Assembly (NCBI GenBank): GCA_948470475.1
Contig: OX419336.1
Coordinates: 4,573,484 to 4,637,483, forward strand
Direction: 5' to 3'
Source: Galaxea fascicularis
Taxonomy: Eukaryota; Cnidaria; Anthozoa; Scleractinia; Euphylliidae
Length of the DNA: 64,000 bases
The notes under the pieces were generated by a model that saw nothing but the letters and a program-made list of their open reading frames with translations, had not been told where the DNA came from and ran no database searches. Position 1 is the first letter of the stretch. The number at the start of each line of letters is the position of its first letter. The position numbers and the translations under genes are program-made. Positions 61,401 through 64,000 of the stretch are shown here, in pieces.

Positions 61401-63877
61401 AGAAGGAGAGAGAATGAGATGATGTGTGGGCAAGTCTCCACAACAACTGTTTCAAGATGATGGTTAATTCTTTTAGGTGTTCGAAGGTCTCCACAGTCAA
61501 GGACAGCAAGCAGAAGTGAGAGACTGGGTTCTTCTATCACTTGGAAGCTTCATTCAGCGGTTTGTTGATTCAGTCGTTCACTTGACTTTGAGCAGAGTGT
61601 TGATGATAAAACTAGCTTGTCACTAGGCTCCTTTTCAGGATATTTGGCGCCACAACCACACGGGGAAAAAATTGGGCCTCTGCTCGCGGATCTTTTCTCC
61701 CCAAGTCGATCGCTACCATACTCAGCATCCTGTTTAAGGACTTTATTAAGACTAGAGTACTTCACAAAACTGCGTCGGATGACACGCTGTAAAGTAAAGT
61801 TTGTTTTAACTGCGCTCCCGCCGCCCTTTGCCCAAACTCAACGAGACGTCATGGACTCGATATGTATTTCAGAATAGTTTCTTTCACAAATGCGCCCTAT
61901 AAACGTTTGAACCCATATTAAATAATAATTCGGCAAATAACGAGGTGATTGGATAATCCCTTTGATTATTACCCAGTACTAAGAAAAGTTGTTTTGAATG
62001 ATGCATATGAAAGAAATCAGAACTGCGGATATGAAATCAAATGAAGAATGATCGTCGCAGTTATGATCGAAACTTTTGCAATTGCGTAAAGAAACCTGAA
62101 AAAAAAAAAGATGTTGTGGTGCTGAACTAATTTTTGGGTATTTCCAGGAAACGAACCCTGTATAATTAATAATTTCCTTTCCGTCGCAGAACACCGCTGT
62201 CAATGGCTGTATGGAGTCTTACTTGTTTCTTCGTCAGCGCTTCAAGCAACAAATGGATTCGTTCTCTGTATCCGAACAGATCCTCTTTTCGTTCAGTTTC
62301 TTCTTACCCCTTTTTATGTTGATTTGTCGTTTATCAGGAATTCTGGGACCAAACAGTTTCAATACGGTGTTACTCGCTGTTCTCCAGGTGATGCAGTTTA
62401 TTGCTTGGTGATTTTTGCTATATGTGGCATTGATGGAGGGTGTGTGCTTTACCAACTACATTATCCCTTCTACTTGAAGGTTTTACGTACATGTTGCTCA
62501 GTACTCAATAGGGACCTGAAGATATGAGGGGCCTGTTCACACTTAGCTATTTAGATCGATCCAAACAAGATCGATCTCGGATCGATCCGAGACCATCTCC
62601 CGAGGCGGTCTAATTTAGGTCGATCTCGGCCCTTTTCAAAGTGTTCATGCTCGGGTCATAAAATACTCGGATTTAGTAAATCTGAACGGCCCCACTGTGA
62701 CCTTTTCGATAATCACTTGTGACATCTTTCTCGTTTCCACAGTCTCCTTATCTGTTGTTAAGTAGTGCAGTCCAGGGGAGGAGTGAGGAGATCGTTGGTT
62801 TAAAATTTGAAAGTCGTACTCTTTCTTGATCTCCCACTCGAATCTGGTCCTAGTACTGGGATAGCTTGATGACGATTAAAGACTTAAGTTTGATTCTTAA
62901 CTGAGTGTCAGCTTTTCCCATATCGTTGGGAGAATGGGAAAACTTGAAAGCTTGGATGTTAAACTATTTTGTGCGGCAGCCATGGATTTCTACAGAACTC
63001 AGGTAAGACGAGTTACCTGTGACTTTTAGTGCAGGGTTTTCAACTGTTTTGTAAAGTAGCGGACATACTTCTGAAAGTACCGGACGTGAATGTTTACAGT
63101 AGTAAAAAAAATCGCCGATATTGATCTCAAGTACCGGACGTGGAATGGCAAACGACCGGACGAAACGTCCGGCCTCCGGCCTCAAATGAAAACCCTGTTA
63201 GTGTAGGACTAGAGTGAAAAAATAATCGTTCTACTCGATTCATAATGTTGCGTTGTTTCCCCAAGCGCCGTTCTTGAAATCCTCACTCTCACGCATTTAA
63301 AATTGATACGCAAAAATGCAGAAAGTCTCGTTTTTGCAAAAGAGACATTTAAAGATGTGGGTTACAAGAACTGCGGAGAACGGGAACTTGACGTCACCCC
63401 TCACGTTATCTTCAAGTGATTCCTCGATAGTTCCCAGGGCTTCTCTGACGTAATACGGTGAAACTGACATCAATTACTAACCTCACGTGATGAACGATGA
63501 TGTCATTCTTTTCAAAAGAAAACGGCTATTGGCTCTTTTTTTGTCACCCTTTATATACGTCATTTAACTTCTGCCCCCCCCTTCCCTCCCTTTCCAAAAC
63601 AAGATGGACACACCATTGTTTTCAGATGTTCTTAGAGATGCAGTCTTATTACTAGAGATTGAAAGCACCAGCTTGCGCTTTTATTCCTTCAGATAAACTG
63701 ACTCGAGCCATGTAGTTACGAACACATGAACACACCCAAGTGTGATTAGTCATGTTATTTTGTCCACAGTATCTTGACTCTACCCACAAAGAGACTCTTA
63801 TATCCACGTTCAGAAACGTCGCGGAAATGAGTGCGCCTTATAAAGAGCTCTTACAGTGCTGTCTATCCGAGAAATAA
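9030..63877 (+). CDS. HTT: Huntingtin, complete, 67 coding exons, 3016 aa
   Basis: Huntingtin is a large cytosolic HEAT-repeat scaffold. In animals it binds HAP40 and acts in vesicle transport, autophagy and spindle orientation. Start and end are fixed by similarity to human HTT: N-terminus [19 protein letters not shown] (human N17 is MATLEKLMKAFESLKSF), C-terminus after [11 protein letters not shown]. The 67 exons are listed block by block in the following entries. All phases join, and the sum is 9051 nt including TAA at 63875-63877. Strongly conserved stretches include [65 protein letters not shown] and [11 protein letters not shown]. There is no polyQ or polyP. The human protein is about 3144 aa. 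The shortfall includes the lost Q/P tract and shorter loops. One intron is GC-AG. The gene is divergent from the five-repeat gene on the left. Orthology is near certain, and individual exon edges are predictions. Confidence 0.96.
9460..10700. mobile_element. Large inverted-repeat element in HTT intron 1, hosting a nested MITE
   Basis: The left arm begins CAGTATGAAATGCAGACTGC, runs through repeated GCAGACT units and continues to CCAAAACCACCTCTGTCAAA. The right arm is its imperfect reverse complement: TATTTGACAGAGATGGTTTT at about 10215-10240, the GTCTGCATTTTATAC block, then CAGTCTGCATTTTACACTG ending at 10700. The right arm is split by the element at 10296-10670. The interior is AT-rich, with no ORF that I recognise. 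Confidence 0.55.
10296..10670. mobile_element. MULE-like MITE with 9-bp target site duplication
   Basis: Perfect 17-bp inverted ends: TAGCCTGAGTATCAGGC at 10296-10312 and GCCTGATACTCAGGCTA at 10654-10670. They are flanked on both sides by TACTTAGTC (10287-10295 and 10671-10679). A 9-bp duplication is typical of the Mutator/MULE superfamily, and the 375-bp body has no transposase. Confidence 0.8.
11340..11520. repeat. Dispersed repeat, copy 1 (partner at 23270-23470)
   Basis: Shared blocks in the same order include GGTAAGTATTA, a GTATCTTTG-like block, ACAGTGTGACGGTGCCTGGT (CAGTGTGACAATGCTGGGTG in the partner), GGTGGTTGCC, CAGGGTTG, CATGGATACC, CAAGCTTATCTATTG and GTGTTTAA/GAGTTTAA. No ORF and no clear ends. 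It looks like an old interspersed element. Confidence 0.55.
11660..12104 (+). mobile_element. tRNA-derived SINE, family 1 (full length)
   Basis: The head has an A-box-like TTGGCTCAGTAGAGC and a B box GGTTCAAGCCC at 11709-11719, as in a tRNA-derived polymerase III promoter. The body continues GGGTCTTTAAATAACTGAGG, CTGCAAATGGTTAGACTTTC, ACCCACACACTGATCGGAAA and ends AGCGCCATATAAATCCTCAT with an ATT-rich tail. Related copies lie at 33879-34318 (interrupted) and 33456-33660 (tail only). The flanks TTTGCTCTTG and TTTGCTTTCT might be a decayed target duplication. Confidence 0.75.
12496..18681 (+). other. HTT: HTT exons 2-9 (N-terminal HEAT region)
   Basis: Exons: 12496-12579, 14203-14323, 14437-14496, 14941-15020, 16114-16180, 16736-16807, 18056-18197, 18473-18681. 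They encode about residues 33-311. Matches to human HTT include [45 protein letters not shown] and [15 protein letters not shown]. Exon 9 ends QLLQ. Introns hold degenerate repeats at 12700-12800 (similar to 10090-10165) and no other structure I can name. Confidence 0.9.
19438..21194 (+). other. HTT: HTT exons 10-12, including an 880-nt exon for the acidic loop
   Basis: Exons: 19438-19567, 20141-21020, 21145-21194. Exon 10 encodes [20 protein letters not shown], then [19 protein letters not shown] second in-frame donor at 19609|19610 would add 14 residues. Exon 11 is the largest. It encodes the acidic, serine-rich disordered loop that corresponds to the phosphorylation and protease-cleavage loop of vertebrate HTT, and then returns to HEAT sequence at [29 protein letters not shown] and [18 protein letters not shown] basophilic site [10 protein letters not shown] lies in the loop. 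Whether it is phosphorylated is unknown. Confidence 0.88.
19735..19822. repeat. CAY-type microsatellite in HTT intron 10
   Basis: Interrupted CATCAC, CACCAT and CACCGG units. The two overlapping ORFs on opposite strands here (19633-19857 and 19645-19851) are products of the repeat. Confidence 0.8.
21232..21280. other. Short perfect-stem hairpin in HTT intron 12
   Basis: GGAAATAACTGTAGACAATC is followed by an 8-9-nt loop and then GATTGTCTACAGTTAGTTCC. The stem is about 20 bp with one mismatch. It could be a residual foldback element or an intronic hairpin RNA. Confidence 0.5.
22899..27008 (+). other. HTT: HTT exons 13-20 (end of N-HEAT region)
   Basis: Exons: 22899-22993, 23504-23605, 23802-23839, 24239-24302, 24474-24574, 25377-25453, 26174-26298, 26748-27008. 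They encode about residues 665-952. Landmarks: [40 protein letters not shown] and [16 protein letters not shown]. The human MHETQPPSHF segment is absent between exons 18 and 19. Introns hold the repeat at 23270-23470, a short (GAAT)n at 23922-23943 and otherwise ordinary AT-rich DNA. Intron 12 (21195-22898) has a hairpin at 21232-21280 and a degenerate repeat near 22720-22810 related to 49750-49925. Confidence 0.88.
23270..23470. repeat. Dispersed repeat, copy 2 (partner at 11340-11520)
   Basis: Same block order as the intron 1 copy, including GGTAAGTATTA, CAGTGTGACAATGCTGGGTG, GGTTGCCATGGATACC and CAAGCTCATCTATTG. It ends just before exon 14 and fills most of intron 13 downstream of 23270. 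Confidence 0.55.
27721..27752. repeat. (ATT)n microsatellite in HTT intron 21
   Basis: About ten ATT units after CAGTT. Such tails often mark the 3' end of a decayed retroelement, but no body is recognisable. Confidence 0.75.
28165..28567. mobile_element. Possible non-autonomous hAT-like element
   Basis: The left end is TAGTGGTGGGCTGATGATCG and the right end is CCGATTCCCACCTCTAGT. The reverse complement of the right end, ACTAGAGGTGGGAATCGG, matches the left loosely, and TAGAGGTGGG ends are common in hAT elements. The interior repeats GATCGATTG-type blocks in both orientations. No convincing 8-bp duplication was found. Confidence 0.4.
29862..30118 (-). mobile_element. tRNA-derived SINE, family 2, antisense in HTT intron 24
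   Basis: On the minus strand the head reads AGTGGTTTAGGGCGC and the B box is GGTTCAAATCC (GGATTTGAACC at 30063-30073 on plus). The body runs GCTCAACTCCTCGGTCATCC, GCCAGTTGGGATTCTTA and AATTATTTGTTTCATGCA to a GGGTAAATAAAGG end. A sense copy lies at 31588-31858. The insertion fills most of this 315-bp intron. Confidence 0.75.
31066..31274. mobile_element. Foldback element just inside HTT intron 26
   Basis: The left arm GCCCTGGCAAGCGAGGACAC continues ATTGTTGCGGACACATTGTT. The right arm is its almost perfect reverse complement and ends TCCTCGTTTGCCAGGGC. It starts only 28 nt after the exon 26 donor. AT-rich TTTTA flanks both ends. Several ORFs on both strands here come from the element. Confidence 0.75.
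31588..31858 (+). mobile_element. tRNA-derived SINE, family 2, sense copy in HTT intron 26
   Basis: The head reads GGCTGAGTAGTTTAGGGCG, with B box GGTTCAAATTC at 31642-31652. The body matches the minus-strand copy at 29862-30118 (CAACTCCTCGGTCATCC, CCAGTTGGGATTCTTAA, TTGTATTATTTGTTTCAT). It ends in a (TTTA)n tail at about 31830-31855. Confidence 0.75.
33379..33401 (+). other. G-quadruplex-forming motif in HTT intron 28
   Basis: GGG-T-GGG-T-GGG-A-GGGGGG-T-GGGG: five G-runs with one-base loops on the sense strand. It fits the strict G3 short-loop rule, so it could fold in the pre-mRNA. Its function is not shown. Confidence 0.7.
33456..33660 (+). mobile_element. SINE family 1, 5'-truncated tail
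   Basis: GAACCCACACGCTAATCGAA, AGAGTTGGGAACGTAGT and GTTGTGGTCTGGCC correspond to the body of the copy at 11660-12104, continuing to AAGGGATTGAGATGAGATGA. The tRNA-like head is missing. Confidence 0.6.
33879..34318 (+). mobile_element. SINE family 1, interrupted by a MITE
   Basis: The head GGTGGCTCAGTCGGTAGAGC has B box GGTTCAAACCC at 33932-33942. The body continues to about 34087, is broken by the 144-bp element at 34096-34239, and resumes with ACCCACACACTGATCGCAAA. The tRNA-like head is well preserved but lies inside a SINE, so no functional tRNA gene is called. Confidence 0.75.
34096..34239. mobile_element. 144-bp MITE with 8-bp target duplication, nested in a SINE
   Basis: The ends GGGTCAGCCTCGGTGTAAAA-ACCTG and GGCTCATCCTCGGTGTAAAA-ACCTG (right end shown reversed) match at 23 of 25 positions. 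Identical flanking ACTTTGTG at 34088-34095 and 34240-34247 is the target duplication. Eight base pairs fit hAT or Merlin. The interior repeats GTTTTGTTG-type T-rich sequence. Confidence 0.8.
34376..34564. repeat. (GAT)n / (GAC) microsatellite next to HTT exon 29
   Basis: Nearly 190 bp of GATGAT, GACGAT and GATGTT units, ending about 30 nt before the exon 29 acceptor. The antisense Ile/Val-rich ORF at 34344-34577 is an artefact of the repeat. Confidence 0.85.
34654..36353. other. HTT intron 29 with promoter-like GC-rich stretch and an antisense ORF
   Basis: A 209-codon minus-strand ORF spans 35368-34739 and a 106-codon plus-strand ORF spans 34815-35135. Neither is recognised. Around 35190-35235 the plus strand has CAAGATGGCGGCGGCGGCGG, then GCGCCTGCGCAC (NRF1-like) and AGAATGGCGGC. 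GCCGCCATTTTC lies near 35709. This combination looks like a TATA-less promoter. A degenerate CCAAT/E2F element occupies 36105-36230. Possibilities include a nested gene, a decayed retrocopy or transposon remnant. Confidence 0.4.
36105..36230 (-). mobile_element. CCAAT/E2F-bearing element, copy 3 (partial)
   Basis: On the minus strand it reads GCGCGGGAAAATGCGGG, GCGATTGGCTTTGG and CTCATTGGTTAAGAAAGTGG followed by CGCGAC. This is the core of the elements at 55972-56256 and 57236-57480. The terminal repeats are not clear here. Confidence 0.6.
37338..37515. repeat. (CAGT)n-type tandem repeat after HTT exon 31
   Basis: Interrupted GTCAGTCAGTCA units with GGTCGGT, GGTCAGT and TCGGTCGG variants, starting about 40 nt after the exon 31 donor. 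The short Ser/Val-rich ORFs here come from the repeat. Confidence 0.8.
39592..39935. mobile_element. TIR element, family shared with 58618-58935
   Basis: The left end TAGTAGAGAGCTTTAGCAAA, with AGGACGGCAACGG, pairs with the right end CGTTGCCGTCGCCGTCG, CTGCCAAAGCTACTTAGT. Inside is GTACATTTCTTTGCCGTCCT, also found in the partner as GTACATTTCTTTGCCATCAT. Another degenerate fragment (AATATTTTGAAATGACGTTT-like) lies near 421-470. No ORF. Confidence 0.6.
39947..40005. repeat. (GAC/GAT)n microsatellite in HTT intron 34
   Basis: GACGACGACGTTGACG followed by GATGAT units. It adjoins the MITE at 39592-39935. Confidence 0.8.
42368..42428. repeat. (CAT)n microsatellite in HTT intron 39
   Basis: CATCATCACCATCATC units over about 60 bp. 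No coding frame. Confidence 0.85.
42927..43156. mobile_element. Palindromic element, copy 2 (shared with 1148-1322)
   Basis: The left end ACCATTTTACAGTTGT pairs with the right end ACAACTGTAAAATGG. Inner arms are TACCTGGTCTATGAATGG, GAGGCTGAGGGTGACCTTGT and ACAAGGTCACCGGCAACTTC, TTCATAGGCCAGGTCAC. It carries the TTGTTTTGATAC block of copy 1. Confidence 0.65.
43410..43850 (-). mobile_element. Possible retroelement 3' fragment with trinucleotide tail
   Basis: On the minus strand, AAAACTGAAAAGACATAATA leads through low-complexity AT-rich DNA to AACTGAAATGGTCATCCTGC and ATAAATG, then a (TTA)n and (TCA)n tail. That layout is typical of RTE/CR1-like LINE 3' ends. No protein remnant was found, so this is tentative. 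Confidence 0.35.
44169..44218. repeat. AT palindromic tract in HTT intron 41
   Basis: TTAATTAATATTAATATAAA followed by mirrored TTATTATTAATATTAATTAA. A 50-bp self-complementary AT run. Confidence 0.6.
45286..45590. repeat. Purine-rich GGAAGT/GGAATC tandem repeat before HTT exon 44
   Basis: About 300 bp of almost pure purine on the sense strand: GGAAGTGGAAGT, GAAAGTGAAAGT and GGAATCGGAATTGG units. It ends about 65 nt upstream of the exon 44 acceptor. Ser/Gly/Arg ORFs on the plus strand and Pro/Leu/Ser ORFs on the minus strand are repeat artefacts, although one runs on in frame into exon 44. Confidence 0.8.
47480..47530 (+). mobile_element. Possible tRNA-like SINE head fragment
   Basis: AGCAGGGATGGCGCAGTGG followed by TGAGACCACTCGCCTTCC has A-box-like spacing and repeat-like character, but no B box follows. 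It lies 36 nt before exon 47. Confidence 0.3.
48557..48720. repeat. Perfect tandem duplication of an 82-bp unit
   Basis: Unit 48557-48638 (starts AAAGAATTCAGAATTCACTA, ends GGGGTTTACCCCTTC) is repeated without change at 48639-48720. No third copy. The downstream text AAACCCTAAGAGTGATCAG occurs in related form near 16962-17102 and 32200-32230, so the duplicated unit probably lies in a wider dispersed repeat. Confidence 0.9.
48885..49149. mobile_element. PIF/Harbinger-like MITE with long inverted ends
   Basis: The left end TTGGCCGTTCCGAAATTCAA, then AAGGGAACTGGGGCGAGTTT, pairs with the right end reading the same in reverse complement (TTGGTCATTCCGAAATTCAA). More than 40 bp are almost identical. 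TAA flanks both ends (48883-48885 and 49149-49151 region), the 3-bp TWA duplication typical of Harbinger. No ORF of its own. Confidence 0.7.
49745..49930. repeat. Inverted dispersed repeat, copy 1 (partner at 62000-62100)
   Basis: The left part ATCAAATGAAGAATGATCAT, ACAATTTTTACAATTGCGTA and AGCCTGAAAAAAAATTCAG is mirrored by CTGAATTTTTTTTTTCAGG, TTTACGCAATTGTAAAAATT and GATCATTCTTCATTTGAAGA. A single arm recurs at 62000-62100, and a degenerate copy near 22720-22810. Confidence 0.6.
51173..51345. repeat. Degenerate inverted repeat with GGCCGCC motifs in HTT intron 51
   Basis: GTCACGTGACCAGCGGCCAT-ATTGG on the left. On the right GTGCACCAACATGGCCGCC occurs twice within 40 bp. A mirrored version (CCAATATGGCCGCTGGTCAC) lies near 30739-30758 in intron 25, with GGCCATGTTGGTGTACCAAA near 30640. 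It is probably the same old element family. Confidence 0.45.
53548..53675. mobile_element. GGCCCCGGTTGTTCAAA MITE, copy 1
   Basis: Ends GGCCCCGGTTGTTCAAA and TTTGAACAACCGGGGCC are perfect inverses. Inside are direct and inverted GGATAGCGCTATCCA and TATCCGCTGGATAGTG blocks. A second copy lies at 60668-60813. Confidence 0.75.
54257..54411. mobile_element. Foldback MITE with TTA target duplication
   Basis: The left arm TAGGCCATACTCGTATTCTC runs to ACATGAAGTGGAGGCTCTTG and GCGGGGGA. The right arm is its reverse complement, ending ACGAATATGGCCTA. TTA lies immediately outside both ends, as in PIF/Harbinger insertions. Only about 15 nt separate the arms. Confidence 0.75.
55972..56256. mobile_element. 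CCAAT/E2F-bearing MITE, copy 1
   Basis: The left end GAGCGCTTTTCAATTGAGTG, with TCG, pairs with the right end CGACACTCGATTGAAAGCCG followed by CTC. Inside are GACCAATCACAAGAGGCGCA, GAGCCAATCAGAATT, GCGCGGGAAA (E2F-like), GCGATTGGTTTTGG, TCATTGGTTGAAAAAGTGGC and GACCAATCACAG. That is several CCAAT boxes in 285 bp. Copies at 57236-57480 and 36105-36230. Confidence 0.75.
57236..57480. mobile_element. CCAAT/E2F-bearing MITE, copy 2
   Basis: Same order as copy 1: GCCAATCACAAGAGACGCAA, AACCAATCAGAATTTC, AGCGCGGGAAAATTG, GCAATTGGTTTTGGTTTTGC, TCATTGGTTAAAAAGTGG and a CTTTCAGCGCTC end. The left end is eroded. The next element starts at 57481 directly against it. Confidence 0.7.
57481..57676. mobile_element. 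Foldback MITE
   Basis: The left arm AATAGGCTATTTCCGAATTA, then ACCTCTTTTTC, TCTAGGTGCTCATC, TTTTCATATGCAAATC. The right arm is its reverse complement, ending GGTAATTCGGAAATGGGCTA-TTG. A related end lies at 83-105. Confidence 0.7.
58618..58935. mobile_element. TIR element, second copy of the 39592-39935 family
   Basis: Left end CTAAGTAGGGAGCTAAGGCA, right end GGTTGCTTCAACTCCCTATT. The middle shares GTACATTTCTTTGCC, AATGACCAAT and TGACGTTCTCGTT with the first copy. Confidence 0.55.
60085..60235. repeat. (CTCCC/CTCTC)n pyrimidine tract in HTT intron 62
   Basis: About 150 bp of C/T only, in CCCTC and TCCTC units. The template strand is a run of GGGGA units able to form G-quadruplex or triplex DNA. 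It ends about 100 nt before exon 63. ORFs on both strands here are artefacts. Confidence 0.85.
60668..60813. mobile_element. GGCCCCGGTTGTTCAAA MITE, copy 2
   Basis: The left end GGCCCCGGTTGTTTAAAGG and right end CGTTTGAACAATCGGGCCC match the copy at 53548-53675, with a shared internal TTAGCTTTCCCAGTACTTAT and CCGCTGGATAG blocks. Confidence 0.75.
60857..61041. mobile_element. Foldback element in HTT intron 63
   Basis: The left arm TGGCCCTTTTCAGCTTGTCG continues GTCACGTAGTA, GGCCGCAAGCAACG and GGATAAGACA. The right arm mirrors these as TGTTTTATCCCAGTGCGTTG, CTTGCG, TACTACGTGACTGACCTG and CAAAGGGTCCA. Imperfect, roughly 75-bp arms. Confidence 0.65.
61098..61390 (-). mobile_element. Possible retroelement 3' fragment with (AAAT)n tail
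   Basis: On the minus strand, GTATTACGACTAACTTTGTG leads to AACTAGCTCTGCTAAATTGG, ATGTCCCTGG and a (ATAA)n tail. The layout fits a truncated non-LTR retroelement. No protein remnant. Confidence 0.35.
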
Positions 63878-63881
63878 CTGC

Positions 63882-63887
63882 AATAAA
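63882..63887 (+). terminator. HTT poly(A) signal
   Basis: AATAAA lies 5 nt after the TAA stop. A second AATAAA lies at 63940-63945, and this more distal copy is better spaced for a usable 3' UTR. Both sit within 70 nt of the stop, so the 3' UTR is probably very short unless a distal signal lies outside the window. Confidence 0.55.
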
Positions 63888-64000
63888 ATCAAACGTTTTG
63901 GAGCTGAAGAAAAGGAAACGGAAGACGGACGACAATCGCAATAAAAGCCGCCAATGTTCCGGTCAGAAAATCGACGGTTGAAAATTCTTACACATCTTCC

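Larger units (their letters stand above)
59642..63877 (+). other. HTT: HTT exons 61-67 (C-terminus)
   Basis: Exons: 59642-59709, 59894-60005, 60338-60500, 61477-61559, 62190-62267, 62912-63002, 63770-63877. Landmarks: [70 protein letters not shown] and AAMDFYRTQ. The last exon starts after TTGTCCACAG and ends [14 protein letters not shown]. Vertebrate HTT ends with a slightly longer cysteine-terminated tail (HKVTTC). Introns 65 and 66 contain a GATC-rich palindromic stretch near 62555-62640 and degenerate repeats near 63050-63190. Confidence 0.92.

Overview
The window is metazoan nuclear DNA: AT-rich, with long introns, SINEs, many small TIR/palindromic elements and microsatellites. It holds two head-to-head genes. 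Protein similarity and the repeat landscape suggest a cnidarian, probably an anthozoan such as a stony coral. That taxon is inferred and was not searched.

Left part (1-2764): intergenic DNA with several inverted-repeat elements. At 2765-8657 on the minus strand lies an unrecognised gene. Its large 3' exon encodes five copies of a domain of about 85 residues, arranged A-B-A-B-A and separated by acidic Ser-rich linkers, after a short coiled coil. Three exons (6679-6901, 5890-6053, 2765-5017) join cleanly in frame. Two tiny 5' exons are proposed to complete an 891-aa protein.

Middle (8658-9029): a compact shared promoter of about 370 bp with two tandem YY1-type motifs, just upstream of the plus-strand gene.

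Right part (9030-63877): a complete huntingtin (HTT) gene, read exon by exon. I resolve 67 coding exons whose phases are all compatible. They give 9051 nt of CDS, or 3016 aa, from an N17-like start to the C-terminal end aligned with the vertebrate protein, with poly(A) signals just after the stop. There is no polyglutamine or polyproline tract. One intron uses a GC-AG donor. I recalled the human protein from memory for alignment, so exon edges are predictions from splice consensus plus protein similarity.

The introns are crowded with non-autonomous elements. They include two tRNA-derived SINE families, a MULE-like MITE with a 9-bp target duplication nested in a larger inverted-repeat element, and an 8-bp-TSD MITE nested inside a SINE. 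There are also PIF/Harbinger-like MITEs with 3-bp TTA/TAA duplications, an element family carrying CCAAT and E2F-like sites, a perfect 82-bp tandem duplication and a G-quadruplex motif. Intron 29 holds an unexplained 209-codon antisense ORF beside a promoter-like GC-rich stretch. No rRNA, genuine tRNA gene, CRISPR or prokaryotic feature was seen.
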